A stretch of DNA of 64,000 bases from Archegozetes longisetosus. Its lineage: Eukaryota; Arthropoda; Arachnida; Sarcoptiformes; Trhypochthoniidae. The stretch covers positions 11,367,129 through 11,431,128 of the forward strand of contig JAEMBT020000007.1 of the NCBI GenBank assembly GCA_018873245.2. The letters run 5' to 3'. The first letter of the stretch is position 1. Each line of letters begins with the position of its first letter. Of the stretch, positions 38,013 to 51,035 are shown piece by piece. The position numbers and the translations under genes are program-made. The notes under the pieces are model-generated. The model was not told the DNA's origin. It did not search any database and saw nothing but the letters and a program-made list of their open reading frames with translations.

Positions 38013-41000
38013 CTAAGCCAACAACTCTTTTCCTAGGAATGAATTCGGATATCTCCTTATGATAAATTTCCTGATTTCTTCAAAAATTAATATATACACC
38101 ATAAATGGTAAGGCTGCAACCCAAACCTGACCAATAACTGGCGCTGTTCTCAAGACAGTATTCAATCCTGGAGTGTAGCAGACAAAGATTGCTAACAGTG
38201 TTTCGAACACAATACTGCCATTGAGAACCCAATTGCTGGCAAAAAAAAAACACAATTATTGTACAAAAACAAAACATTCATAATTGAATGCTCTTTATTA
38301 CCTCATTCCTTGTGAAAAGTTTGACACTCTTCTAGTCTTACAAACGATTACATCAATCCATTGGGCAATAACAACAGCAACGAAGTAAGAGCTTTGAGCT
38401 ATAATCTCTAAACTTTTTCTCTGTTCGAGCGTCTAATAAATAAAACAAATATTATTTTACTTTTAGATACTTATAACTTACAAAAATTCAAAGTATTTAA
38501 TACCGTTGGTTCCGTTGGATGATCGCTTGACCAATCATCGTTTGGTCCATATCTATAGACTGTTCCATTTGAATCCCAGCGATCTCTCAATTGCCACAAC
38601 ATTTTAGGCTTGAATCCTTCGTAGTTTAATGCAATAAAGTACGCATAAAACCCTGCAGCTGTTTCGATAGCGCCAATCATAAAATAAGCTCTCATTAGCA
38701 ATTGTGCGGTCACCAATTTATCAGTTTTTGGATTTCTTGGCGGTAAATCCATAATATTTGATTCAGCCTTTTCGTAGGCCAACGCGACCGCTGGAACCAT
38801 ATCTGTCCCCAAACAAATCAATAATACAGTGATTGTCCCGATAGCCAAAGGGAAGCCAAAGATCACATAAATTATGAATGGATATAATGTGGTCACACTT
38901 CCAGCTATGATGTACGATACAGTCTTTTTCATATTGTCGAATATTCTTCGTCCTTCTTCCACGCCAATCACTATGGTAGCAAAGTTATCGTCCAATAATA
39001 TCATATCTGCGGCTTGTTTTGATACCTCAGATCCTAAAAATTGAAGTTTCAAAGTATTGGTACTTTGGGAAAGTAAAAAAATTACACGGAATTAGAGCGA
39101 ATACCTGTGATTCCCATTGCAATGCCGATATCAGCTTTTTTGAGAGCAGGCGAGTCATTCACTCCATCACCCGTTACGGCCACGATTTGTCCTAAAAACT
39201 GACAGTTTTCCACAATACGCAACTTTTGTTGTGGCGACGTCCGAGCAAATACTATTTCTGCATATCCATCAAGTATTTCTCGCAATTCTTCATCCGTCAG
39301 TTCTGCCAGTTCATCGCCAGGAATTACAATTGATCTCATGTTTCTGACAACTGCGTCGATTGTAGGCACTGTTATGCTCGTAGAGTTTCGGTGGGAATTC
39401 GAGATGATTCCAACAGATTTAGCAATAGCTTGAGCTGTTATCGGATGGTCACCAGTCACCATGATTATCTTAATTCCAGCGCTTCTACATTTGGCAACAG
39501 CTCCGGGAACTGTAGGTCTAAAACAATCAAAGATAAAAACTCAATTTTCTAACTACTACTTTCTAAGTTGATAGAAAGATTGGATTCAGTTTCATTCTAT
39601 CCCACATTAATGTAGAGCGCGCTAACATAAACTAGTTGTCTTAATACATAACTCAAACAGTGATTTGAGTAAGCATTCGTGTCAGCGCCTTCTCCAATAT
39701 GTGCAAAAATGAATACTTAAATCGAAAACTTCTATCGATCGATCAGGAGGAAAGTTTGAATCTTTTGTTTGATTAAAAACAGAATTTATTAACCATTGTA
39801 ATACTAATTATGTATCTATAACAGAAAACTTTGAATTAATCAATACCTCGGAGGATCAATCATTGCGATGAGACCCAAAAATCTAAAGTTTCCTAATTCA
39901 AAATCATTTCCGTCCTCTAAATTGAATTTATAATTTGGTGGAAATTGTGTGAAATCGCAGTCACACATTGCGAGAACTCTTTCTCCCATTGATCCTAATT
40001 CCCGATAGACTTCCTCGAATCGTTCAATGAAGTCGTGGTCAACTTTTATCGACTGCCCATCAGCTTTAATAGCAGTCGAGCATAATTTGATGATCCTTTC
40101 GGGAGCGCCTTTCATCACAAGAAAAAAGTTAGACGTCGAGCCATTGATTGGATTGGCGTTAATGTCAGAATTTTTATGAATGGAAAACTGATATTTATAG
40201 GTAGAACTGAACGGTTTTTCTGCAACCTTTGGATACTTTGCTCTGTAGTCAGTAACTGGACCAGCAACTGATTCCATAAACCTAAGAATAGCTGTTTCTG
40301 AAGCATCACCCGAACAGCTTCTTTTCATGATGTCCGGATTATCGTCATTGAATTCGGATCTTGAGCACAAAGTAGCGCAACGTTTATAAGCCTCCCAACA
40401 GCTGTGGATTGGTTTCATCTGCCCTTCTACCTCATTTTTATTATGACTTACTCTGAATGTTTGATCGCCTAACCAGCAGTGTTCTACCGTCATTCTGTTC
40501 TGCGTTAGAGTTCCTGTTTTATCAGTACATATGGTCGAAGTTGAACCTAATGTTTCAACTGCTTCTAAATGTTTGACTAAACAATTCTTGGACGCCATTC
40601 GTTTAGCAGTTAAAGTCAATGCGACCGTGAGTGCGGGCAGAAGACCTTTCAGCAAAGAGCCAAATTAATTAAAGTTAGACTTAAACTGAATTTTTTATTT
40701 CGAAAAATAACCAACTCTTATTGTGAAAAGAAAGTTAGTCAATGTTTCTAGTTCACGACCACCAACACAGGGCTTTATGAAACTAGCTATACATGTGCAT
40801 TTTTAGACCGTTAAAACCGAATACGGAACAATTTTTATTCGGGTAGAAGTGGCTCTCGAGTCATTAGCATTTGAATATAATAGAAATATGATGGCATTTT
40901 TTATCACAGTTAAACCTCTCTAACTCTAAACTGTAGTTAACCGCTTCTTAAAAAAGGCATATATATATCCATAGGAAAATGAGGCTTATTTCCAAACTAT

Positions 41001-43905
41001 ATCTTAAAAAGGGGTTAACTACAGCTTTAAATAAAAGAGGTTTAACTGTACACTTTAAGGGTAGGAGTTGGCGAGCGCTTCACCAATTCATTACCTAATC
41101 TAAGTTTAACTCGTATGTCAGTGTAATTCACTTTAATCACTACTGTTGTTAAAGTTTAATAATGCTTAGGCTTATAAAGTATTAGTAGTGAAAACAAACT
41201 AGAAATGCTATGCGATTCTATTATCTTTAAATGATCACAATTGGCTTCTTTTCGAATAGAAGTTGTTCTATATTTGAACTTTACGGCCTAAAGTACATAT
41301 GAAGAGCTTATTTCCAAAAGGGCTTAATTACATGAAATCGATGATTGAGAAAAATGTGAAAATGTTTTGTTCTCAATTGGTTTTATTCGTAAACTCTATT
41401 TTAAAATGTGACTTTTTGTGAAGCTTAAACCATTTTTTATTGGAAATGACACGGGAAATCCATCCTAAGCCTTGTCATTAATGTGAAAAGATCTAAATAT
41501 CATTTCTGCAATTTTGCTTCTTAAGCTCTTTTGGAAATAAGTTCTTCATGTGAATGCGGAGTTTCATCAAAACTTCTGTTGATGATTGTAAACTAGAAAT
41601 ATACAAAAGCTAGGAATACCTTCGGGGACATTTCCTACAGTTATGCCGATCATGAAAATGAAAGCATTGAAAAAAGTAGAACCAAATCCTAATAGACAAA
41701 AATATAGTTTAAATCTCCGCTTAGGACTCAAACAAATGTATAATGAATTTATAAATACCTAAAGCGATTCCAAAGAATGTTAATCCACTGCCAACTGATA
41801 TAATAGTAATAATTTTCACGAATCTATCAATTTCTTTAGCGATCGGAGTTTTTTCGTTTTTAATATTTGAGACCAGTTTCGCGATGTCTCCCATTACTGT
41901 ATTATCCCCTGTCGCTATTGCAATACCATAACCGTTTCCATCGACACAATTGGTTGAGAAAAATGCCAAATTTCTGGCCTCAAGAGGAGATTCATGTCCG
42001 ATATCCGAAGTTCGCGAAAGTGGATCTGATTCGCCGGTTAGCGATGAATTATCCACTTTCATGCTCTCGCTTTTAGTGATCCTAATATCTGCAGGAACTC
42101 TATCACCACCTTTACAATAAACCAGATCTCCGATAACTATTTGGTCGGCAGGAATCAACCTTTTCTTGCCTTCGCGAATCACATAAGTTTGCTGTCAAAT
42201 AATTGAATTGAATCTTAGCTCATGACTAATAGATATACATTGAGGTATTAATGCTTGAAAGAATCAAATTACATAACTGTGAAACAAATTGATAATTTCT
42301 ATCATACAAATAAATAGAAGTATAGATTAGCAAAGCTTACTTTCATCTAATAATTATGCAAATACAGCATCACAGCCAGAACAGAACAGGTACTGATAAG
42401 ACAAACAAATATCCTATATAAGTTAGCAATCTAATCACATTATACTTGAAGAGAGATACTATTGTTGGAGAAAAAGGTAGCAGAAAGTATCTGTGAAAAT
42501 GTCCTTACCGGTGGTGTCATGTTCTTGAATGATTTGAAAACTTTATTACTACTGGCCTGTTGGTAGTATGAGAATGTACCAGTCAGTATGACTGTTAGCG
42601 CTAATACTATGCCCAAATAATACTGAAATTAATTCAAAATCAGTTAACCAATAGTCTTTATAAGCAAAAATCTTCTCAAAAAAAAACAATTGAAGCAGTT
42701 CAAACAATTTGTCAAACTTATACTTGTATTATAAGATATTGTGGATTACATTTATCTAAAAACTTTTAAATAAAAGGTATATTTTTACTATTCGGACTGT
42801 TTTGATTTTTTATATGAAAAATGTCCAAAGAGATAGGAAAGCCGTAGTGACGAACAGTTAAAAACAACTCCGAGTTTTCTTTATTAAAATATGGAATAGA
42901 TTAGATTTGTATCTTAAGAACTACATAAAAAATACAAAAATTAAGAAAATAAGATAATTTGGAAGGCCCTTAAAAATTGAATTTTGAAGTGGATCATGCA
43001 AATATTTTAAAGTCGGTAAAATTAAAGAAAAATACTACGAAAGCAGATCATATTAACAATAGTAAAATACTCGGAGATGGTTTACAAAATAAATATCTCA
43101 AAAAATATAAAGAATCAAAACCGCCTGTGTAGTAAAAATACATCCTGCATAAGCGAAAATTGTTTGTTGGTCAGAATCAATTTAATTTATCGAACTTAAA
43201 GTCTTGGACTTACATCTTGAGGTTCTTTTTCAATAGCATATGAAATGAAACTGGCAATGGAAGCGAACCATAACAATAGCGCGAACCCTCCGGTCATTCT
43301 AAGGAATAAAGAAATTATTAATACAAACTAAGAATCGATTGACGGGTGCTCTTTCAAAATGATGTACTCTTTCAGATACAATATCCACCAGGCTGTCTGT
43401 TTCGGTGGAGTGAACGCATTCGGTCCGTCACGTTTTAGTCTAAATTCAGCCTCTTTTTCAGTCAAACCCGTTTCAGAGTTTGTTTTCAGTTTATCACAAA
43501 CTTCATGAATTTCCATTATATGTTCGGTAATTTTAATATCTTTAGCTAAGTTTATGTTAGGTTTTCCATCCTCTTTTTTCTAAAATCAAAAGTAAAACTT
43601 ATATTTTGATACGATAAAGTTTATCAGTTTATTATGGAATACATAATAAGTTAATCTAAAACGTGATCTTCTACTGAAAAGTTGGAGTAAACGAGCGTCA
43701 GACTAATTATAAAATATTTGAAAAGCATAATGCCTACCTTTTTATTTCTTTTCTTCCAAAGTCTTGGGTCGAATTTTGGCAATTTTACATAAGTTTCTTT
43801 CTTTGCAGCCTCAACGTCGGCGTTTGACAAACCATTTGTACCAATTTGTTGCGGATAACGATTATTGAAAGCAGGGTCTCTATTATGCGAATTAGGGTTC
43901 GTCAT
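38013..43905 (-). CDS. Na+/K+-ATPase alpha-like P-type IIC ATPase with altered cation site
   Basis: Eleven minus-strand exons (43905-43738, 43579-43368, 43298-43214, 42622-42509, 42191-41759, 41688-41620, 40645-39847, 39517-39105, 39033-38504, 38432-38302, 38235-38013) join in phase to 1058 residues. Family role: ATP-driven cation exchange across the plasma membrane with a beta subunit. Catalytic parts are intact: actuator LTGES, TM4 VGNVPEG (E360), phosphorylation site DKTGTLT (D402), MVTGDHP, and the hinge [17 protein letters not shown]. In TM5-TM6 the residues matching Ser775, Asn776, Glu779 and Asp804 of the classical pump are Gly, Ser, Thr and Cys ([21 protein letters not shown]); only the Asp808 equivalent remains. 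The TM7-8 loop lacks the SYGQQW beta-docking motif, and the C-terminus is KELLA rather than KETYY. The start is the first ATG at 43905. It resembles reported divergent alpha paralogues such as nematode CATP-1; transport capacity is doubtful. Confidence 0.9.
40907..41048. mobile_element. 142-bp hairpin MITE in a pump intron, pogo/Tc1-like ends
   Basis: Long inverted repeats: left arm starts cagttaaacctct and runs to ctgtagttaacc; the right arm mirrors it (ggttaactacag to agaggtttaactg), leaving only about 45 bp between them. Ends of the form CAG...CTG beside TA on the right (ca on the left, possibly a mutated TA) suggest a pogo/Tc1-type MITE. It sits in the 974-bp intron between exons 6 and 7. 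Confidence 0.65.
41294..41553. mobile_element. 260-bp inverted-repeat element in the same pump intron
   Basis: Left arm (tacatatgaagagcttattt, then ccaaaagggctta) pairs with the right arm at 41517-41553 (taagctcttttggaaataag, then ttcttcatgtga), about 33 bp with few mismatches. No target duplication was identified. Probably a MITE; superfamily unknown. Confidence 0.5.
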
Positions 43906-46224
43906 TGTTTCAAACAATTCGAAAGTCTTCTATGATATGAAGTTAGTTAAACTGAACTTTGTATAAATTTGCTGTGTAACCAACTTGTAATAATTCGTGC
44001 GATGTGATGTGCTTCAACATTAGTTTATGATTGCGATGGATTCGAAGAATTTTCTTCTTAAGTAAATCAAAGATAGAACATCTCACTCGTTATCACTTCT
44101 ATAACATGTGGGAAATAATTCATATACATTTTCGTATCAAGTCGATTAAGAACAAGTGCCGAAAAATGTGATCTGTACTGAAGTGTTTTGAATATCATTT
44201 TTTCAATATCAAGATCTCAATTGCATTGACATTTAATAGTTTTTGATAAACTATTGATTAATCATTGGATTTAAGCCAATACACGTTGACATCATAAATA
44301 GACATTGTTTAAGATCAAGATTAGTTAATTTTAATTGATTTTTAACGATGTTGTTCTTATGTGAGCCTTACTCATAATTGGGATAAATCGGCATTCAAAT
44401 TCTTTATATATCTACTACTAGTAGTACTTCGATAAAAATGTCTATTTCAGCTAAAGTAAGGATTGCAATAGAATAAATATTGACTAAATATTGCAATCGA
44501 TTTCAGGAATGCATACAGAAATCTTGATGTTCATTTACTCGTTCAAAGTCCTAATGTTAACCCTACACTGTACGATTTAAAAAATTATTTTAGTCATTCA
44601 CGTAGAGACCGCGTTCATTTACATCAGAAGTGGTGATCAAATACTTAATTTATTGAAAATTTTTGAATAGTTTTGTTGCTATCGCTTACGGTCGTCATTA
44701 TTTACTGATAATTTTGCTAAATTCCTATTGCGGAACAAAATCATAATGTTGTACACCTGTTATATAATGCAATACAGGATTAAGATAAAGGCTTGTATTT
44801 CGAATGAATTGGTTTGTTGCATATTAGAAAAATGAGTAACAGTTGCCACAAAACAGCATGCAATTATTTGATTGCCTGGATGTTTAGATATTTGTTCATT
44901 GCCAAAACAAACAAGTCATGGAGAACAATGGCGTCACTAATTTCAGCCAAATGTGTATATAAAGACCAAATCAAGGTAAAACGTTTGGATTTAATTGATT
45001 GAATTTTGCCAGTTTTTATTAGAAATTAAGAGAGATCATGATTCAGAAACTTTTGTTTGCTTTTATTGTTTTCAATCTGAATGTTTGTGGCAAATGTGCT
45101 TCAATTTACCTTTTAATACATAATATTTTATCTAATTAGTAAAAATTTGTAACTTTCTCTAAAAGCCTTTACTTAATGCTATTTTCTAATATAGTTATAA
45201 CTACTTTTCTAAGGGTTTAGCATTCATTTTTTTGAATAAAAATCACTTTTAACTACAATAATCTAAGTGCATCTCTACTAATGCTGCCTGATTTGATAAC
45301 GATAACTTATTATCAGTATTCATGGGGTTTATAAAATTATCACCGGTTATACAAAAACTAACAAACTTGAAGTAGTAGTACTTGAAATAACTGACGAAAA
45401 GTTCATTTCAGGGTCACTCGATTCTTCCTTTTATCATTTTCATTAGATATTGATGAGTCGACTTTCAATGTCTATTTGCTTAACTTAGAAAGTTGTTCGT
45501 AGAGTCATGAATCATGATCTAACGCAATTTAATCACATAAGACTTTCGTAATCACATTCAAATAATTTTAATATACGTAAGAAAACAAATTGAATTTTTA
45601 CAAACGAGATATTGAAAACAGCAAAAGCTAAAAAATGATTGCAGAAAAGCTATTTTTCGTTTGAGTTATAATTTTTGAGTTATAATGTTTGCGTCATTAT
45701 AAATAGGTTATCATAATTGAGTTGTTACTTAGCTTCAGATTTGAGACGCAAAATTAAACCTCATACTTAAATGATAGCTATCAGCAATTTAATAGAGCTT
45801 ATAATACTATAATGTAATTAGTGCTTAAACATATATATGAGAAAGGCTTACACAAAATGAAGTCTATCTTGAGTGGAAGATATTTACAAATAATTATAAG
45901 ATTATGAAACATTTCTGATTGAATAATCACAATAACTTATGAGTTTTGTTTACAATACCCATCGAATTATTCATATCTTTAACAGATTATTTGCTAACAA
46001 TTGTAAATAAGTAAACTTTCGCTTATTTTATTGGAAACCTAAAAGTTAAAATTGAAATATTTTCAAAACTACAGGTTTAATACTTATTAACAAAAATCAC
46101 AAACCATTTGCTTAAAAAATAATCAGTGAAATTTGACAAAAATTAGTTTTACTTCACTAAATAACATATTTTTATTCAAATCAATTTTTCTTGATTTATG
46201 GTAGTTTAAATTTAAATCCAATCT
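43906..46224. other. Intergenic, upstream of the pump gene
   Basis: No coding region that I can support; a 62-codon frame at 44814 lacks recognisable features. At the far end a minus-strand AATAAA (plus TTTATT near 46172) fits the Ser/Lys-rich gene. The pump promoter should lie just after 43905. Confidence 0.4.
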
Positions 46225-46878
46225 CTAATAATCTTTCTTTTTCTTTTTTTGGTATTCTTCATGACTGGGTTTTGGACTCGATTGCCATTGTGTTTGAGGC
46301 ATAGGTTTTTTAGCACTACCAGAACCAGAATCTCTTTTCTTTTTCTTCTGTTCCTCTTCTTCTTTTTTCCAAGATTTATCACTTTTACCTGAACTGTCGA
46401 CATTACCACTCTTAGCATCCGAAAAATCGGAAATTCCCGAACCTGTAGAAGAGGTGGAATTCGGTGGAAGAGAGGACTTGAGAGAAGAATCAGCCGATGA
46501 TTTGGTCGAAAACGCAGATATTTTACTCTTTGAATCCGACTTTTTGTTTGACACTTTTGAAGAGTTCTTATCGTCAGCTGTTGGAGAAGTCGTTTCCGTC
46601 TGAGCTATTCGTAACTCTCCGCTGACATTGGGGTCAAGACTACAAAGCTTACTTAGTTGTAAATGGCATACAGCACAAACCGGAACTGAACGCGGCTCTT
46701 GTCCGGGAAGTGCCAGATCAACGTGCACTACTTGTTCAGCAGATGATGATTCAGAATCGGCAGTTATTCCCGAGTCTTGTCTGGTCTTTGACGAATCAGT
46801 GCCTGTGGCCAATCCAGTCGATGACTTTTCTTTCTCATTATCCGATGATTTCTCTGTATCTTTTTCTTTGTCATTCAT
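46225..46878 (-). CDS. Ser/Lys-rich disordered protein with a CxxC motif
   Basis: A single open frame of 217 residues from ATG 46878. The first 50 residues are acidic/Ser-rich; a short non-repetitive block (about 50-95) contains VVHVDLALPGQEPRSVPVC followed by AVCHLQLSKLC, i.e. three Cys in CxxC plus one further Cys; the rest is low-complexity Ser/Lys with several KKKK clusters (EEEEQKKKKR, EEYQKKKKK). No signal peptide or TM segment; a nuclear protein is plausible from the basic clusters. A poly(A) signal follows within about 55 bp. The long frame despite the AT-rich background and its codon mix favour a real gene. I do not recognise the family, and further exons are possible. Confidence 0.55.
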   Translation of the reverse strand: MNDKEKDTEKSSDNEKEKSSTGLATGTDSSKTRQDSGITADSESSSAEQVVHVDLALPGQEPRSVPVCAVCHLQLSKLCSLDPNVSGELRIAQTETTSPTADDKNSSKVSNKKSDSKSKISAFSTKSSADSSLKSSLPPNSTSSTGSGISDFSDAKSGNVDSSGKSDKSWKKEEEEQKKKKRDSGSGSAKKPMPQTQWQSSPKPSHEEYQKKKKKDY

Positions 46879-47740
46879 TTTTGAAGTCAATCGAAGTCAC
46901 TATTGATTAAAACTATTCTTCATTTAAATAGAATTCAGAGCTCAGTGAATTACACGGAAACTGAATTTTAAAAACATTTTTTCAAATTTTCAAATGAATT
47001 ACATTTTATTGTTGAAATCTGTGAAAGGCAACTCTTCGATAGTTTCGTATTACGATTAGTAGCTATTGCTGAATGAACGAGCGATAATTAAATAATTGTT
47101 GAATTGATTAAGTTTTAGTTCAGATTAAACATCCCGTTTATGGAGAATGTGCAGGTTTTAACCTAACTATACAGATAAATACAATTGAAACACGTTCACA
47201 ACATTCATGGCTTACATAACTTGCTATATGTTTAAGCAATTTATTGCTTTTAAAGTCTTACGAAATTTACTGTACCAAAATGTTATTGGGGTATGCCTTC
47301 ACTCTACAAGTGGTCGACCAGTTCGAATTTAGTGGTCAGCTTACATTACAAGAGACACAGACTTCAACTCTTGGCAACTTTCAATACTTTCTGTTCTGAT
47401 TTGCAAGTTCTTTCCTTTAACTTTAAATATCGTTAGATGTCTGAAAGTTTTCAATTCTATTTACACCAAACCATCAAAAACTTTAAATGTTGTGCAGAAT
47501 AATGAAATTTGATTACAATTAAATATAATTGCAAGTAAAAATAATCAAGGACTTGATTTTTATTTAACTTTTAATTTTAATCTAATGAATCTTATAAACA
47601 ATTGAGTACATTATTCTCAATAATTTGAAATCAAACCGACTCTACTTCAAACTTGTTTTACCTCTATCGTAAGTTAGACATTAGAGCTAAAGGTCAAGTT
47701 TCCACGGAATTTGTGCTTAGCTGTATTTATGAAGAAAAAA
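46879..47740. other. Intergenic spacer
   Basis: Between the Ser/Lys-rich gene and KCNQ paralogue c. A plus-strand TTTATT near 47560 is a candidate minus-strand poly(A) signal for paralogue c; nothing else seen. Confidence 0.4.
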
Positions 47741-50371
47741 CTAAAATGATTTTCTTTTAGATTTTGTAGAGATGGTAAAAGTTCTTTTGTCATTTTTAGA
47801 TAAGTTATTCAATATATCAAAGAGTTTATCATTGAATAATGGATTGTTGGAAAACTGATCGATTATTGCAATTTGTCTGTCTATCTTCTTCTCGATATCA
47901 TTCATAATAAATTCAACGTTTTCAATCTTAGACCACATCTTTGACTGCGAAGCATGGATTTGGTTCTCATTAATGCTAACTCTTGTACCAAGAGTATCGA
48001 TACTGCTTTGCATGTAGTTAACCCTACTCATGAGATCCATTTGCCCGTACTTGTAGCTTTCAATTACATTTTTAATGTCAAGAGGTCTCAAAAGATCTTT
48101 GAATTTTTGCTTTGCAATAAAGAACCCTGTCAGTCGTATGAATTTCATAGCAATGTTTTCATAATAATGTAATTTGAATAAATCCATTGGTTTGTGTCGA
48201 AAAAAGTTTGAAAATTCAATATAATTCACATTTGCCTTATAGCACCTCCACGTGCGCTGTATTAGTATAGCTGCTGCCACCTTCTTCTTCTTTCTCTGTC
48301 TATTGCGTTCTTCTTCTTCTATCTTGAGTGCCAAACCGGCACCAATTATTCCAGCCGGCAATGCAAATATGGCCACTCCTAATACCGTGAATATACTAGA
48401 TATTAACTTTCCCAACCAAGTTATCTGAAATTTGTTAAAATATTATTATTATTATAATGAACATGCAAAATATGACCGAGAGCTCAGATTAATGATAAAA
48501 TGCAAAAGAATTCCAGCAATTGAAGCATGAAACAGAAAAATTGGACATCTCCGCTCAGTTGAGCAGTCAAATATTCTACTTCTCTGTTTCTCACGTCATT
48601 TGTTAATACTTATACTGTATATCTTCTAATCTATTACTTGATCCTCTAATTCATAAGTGTTTAGCCATTTTTCATATTCACCTTATCTTTTATAAGATAA
48701 TTGTTTGTAAACAATCTTATTGACTTTTTAAGAAACTCATAAAATATTAAGAAACTATGACTTTTTTATATTATTGTGGATCGCGCTGACATGAATGTAG
48801 ACAACGCTAAAACTAATTTATAGTCCTATAGGTTCATCTATAGGTTCGAACGTTTCGGAATGAATTTGACATCGTTAAAAGCATATTTTTCACGATGTCG
48901 CTATCAAAATTAAGCTGTTCAATTTTCTCGATAATGTTAATTTTTCTCGCAATAACGTTAAATTATTTTGCTAATGTACGGACTTAAGAGATGCACTATA
49001 ACTTTAAGCTTGTGATAAGTTATCTTCATTTCAGCACAATCTACAACAATAAGGGAAATAGTCAACTTAGGAGGAAGCGAAAATTATTAAATGAAAATTT
49101 TTATATTCAGTAATGGTTGAGCTCTCACTTATCGTAAATCATACTAACAGGAACTCGGTCTCCATAGCCCACTGTTGATAACGTCACGATCTGTAATAAT
49201 CAAACTTTTAGTTATTTCTTACATTTGATTATTTTTATTTATTAAAAGGATATAAAAGTTGACCAAAGTTGACTTTTTATACCATTATTGTTGTAGAAGA
49301 CGCTCACTTATAATAACTTGAACCTGCATTTAAGTTTAAGCTAGTTGACATTCAGGTCACTACGAATCATAAACTTTTGTATTACCTTAAGTTACTGTAA
49401 ACGTGAGCGAGATCTGCGACAATATTGGGATTAAAAACAACTAAAGCCTAAAATCCTACCGCCCACCACATGGCTTCTGCTATATTATCAAACTGTTCGT
49501 TATCATCCTTTTCCACAATATATGATATGTAGGCGAGAATACATAATACTATAAACTCTATGTAAAAAATGATGAAAAGTTGTTCTCTTTGATCGTAAAT
49601 AACAGATGAAAGCACTCCCCAGGGCTGTAACTGTCTGTTCAAAGTTACTATTTGAAGAACTGAAAAGAAGCGATGGAATCCACGAAACGCCGAAACGGCA
49701 AATACTTCGTGTCCACTTCTTGTGTGTATCGGCAAAATGATAATAATCGAAGACGTAATGATTACTATATCGAGTATGTGTGCTGGAACAGATAGATATT
49801 TGATTTTCCCTTTCCATCCTTGATATTGTTGTTTGCAAGAAGACGACCACAGACGTAGTAGGAATTCACTGCTAAACCAAATTATGATGACTTTCTCGAA
49901 TAATAGAATGAATTTCCAGGAGCCCGATGCGAACTTATTTATGTTTGAGAATACGGTAACAATAAGACATGCGAATACTAAAATGAATACTAATATATGA
50001 TAACTAATGGCCCAGAATCCGACCGGTTTGTTCAAAAAGCTGTAAACTTTATGCTTCTGCTTGTAATGTTTTGTCTTAGGATTGATAAGCGCTGCGATCT
50101 CTAAATCACTGCCCATTCCTTGATCCGATTGTTTTCTTTCTCTAATTTCTCGTTTTTCATTGACTTCTTGTAAGATTTTCTGTATTCTTCGTTTTGCTCC
50201 CATATTAGAGCTAACAGTCGATTGATTCGTGTCCTGACTATTACCACAACATCCATTTGAATCCCTTGCAATAACTACCTGTGGACCATGACTTTCAGTA
50301 ATACTATTTTGTTTTTTGTAAAGTGAAAGTGGATGAACAGTTGCTAATTCTCGCTGAACTCTTGTCAACAT
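47741..50371 (-). CDS. KCNQ: KCNQ-type voltage-gated potassium channel, paralogue c
   Basis: Minus-strand exons 50371-49460, 49190-49149 and 48424-47741 give 545 residues. It is closest to paralogue a: the N-terminus shares VQRELA..HPLSLY, and the N-terminal helix (RRIQKILQEVNEKREIRER) is similar. S4 is FRGFHRFFSVLQIVTLNR, so even the conserved Gln of the usual RxxQ pattern is Ser here. The filter TVGYGD is on the 42-nt exon, followed by S6 with PAG, the KKKK cluster, IQ helix (LIQRTWR), helix B/C (RPLDIKNVIESYKYGQMDLM) and a coiled-coil tail. The introns (about 269 and 724 bp) are longer than in a and b. Complete and apparently functional. Confidence 0.92.
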
Positions 50372-51035
50372 TTCTCATAAAACCTTGATATCTCATTGAA
50401 AATTTATTATTTAATAAACTGAAACTTAACTACGTTTCGAGTGGTGAACAAAATGAAATTATTGAATAACTAAAAGTGTTGAGTACATTAACCGAAATAG
50501 CTTTGATCTCTAAGATAAAAAGTCGATAAATGCCACTTAAACTGATAAGTTCTCCAGAATAAACATTAAGTACCACGTTATTCCTTAGATAAAATATATA
50601 AAAGCTCATAATTGCTTACTTAGAAGTCAATTATTACGTACATCTTCAAGCAATTAGTTTATCAAAACAAAGCTAAGATTTCTATTAATTCTGACAAATA
50701 ATAGATTCCTTCCAAACTAGTTTTTTAGGCTTTGTTTGATTAGTTCATAAACATTACTTTCAATGTAAATATTTATCTTTTCAGTTTAGAAAAATATTAA
50801 CTCGAGTTTAGTAGACTAAAACACTTAATCTTTTGATATGTTGAATTGACCTTCCATAATGAAAGGCAGATTCAATGACTTCAGTACCATTCAATACCAT
50901 TGAATAAAACTTAATTCGAGAAAAAAGTATAGCAAACAAAAAAATTACAATTTATTGAAAGATATCGTGAAACGATGGAAAACAATAATTTGAAATATGA
51001 AAATAAATAAAAACGAGCTCTAGTTCTTATGCCAC
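50372..51035. other. Intergenic spacer
   Basis: Upstream region of KCNQ paralogue c and 3' end of the kinase gene. A minus-strand AATAAA (plus TTTATT at 50951-50956) lies 80 bp past the kinase stop. No other feature. Confidence 0.45.

Noticed and set aside
38013..43905. Calling this the ordinary Na+/K+-ATPase alpha or an H+/K+-ATPase
   Set aside because: Four key cation-site residues and the beta-docking motif differ from both; only an alpha-like IIC assignment is justified.
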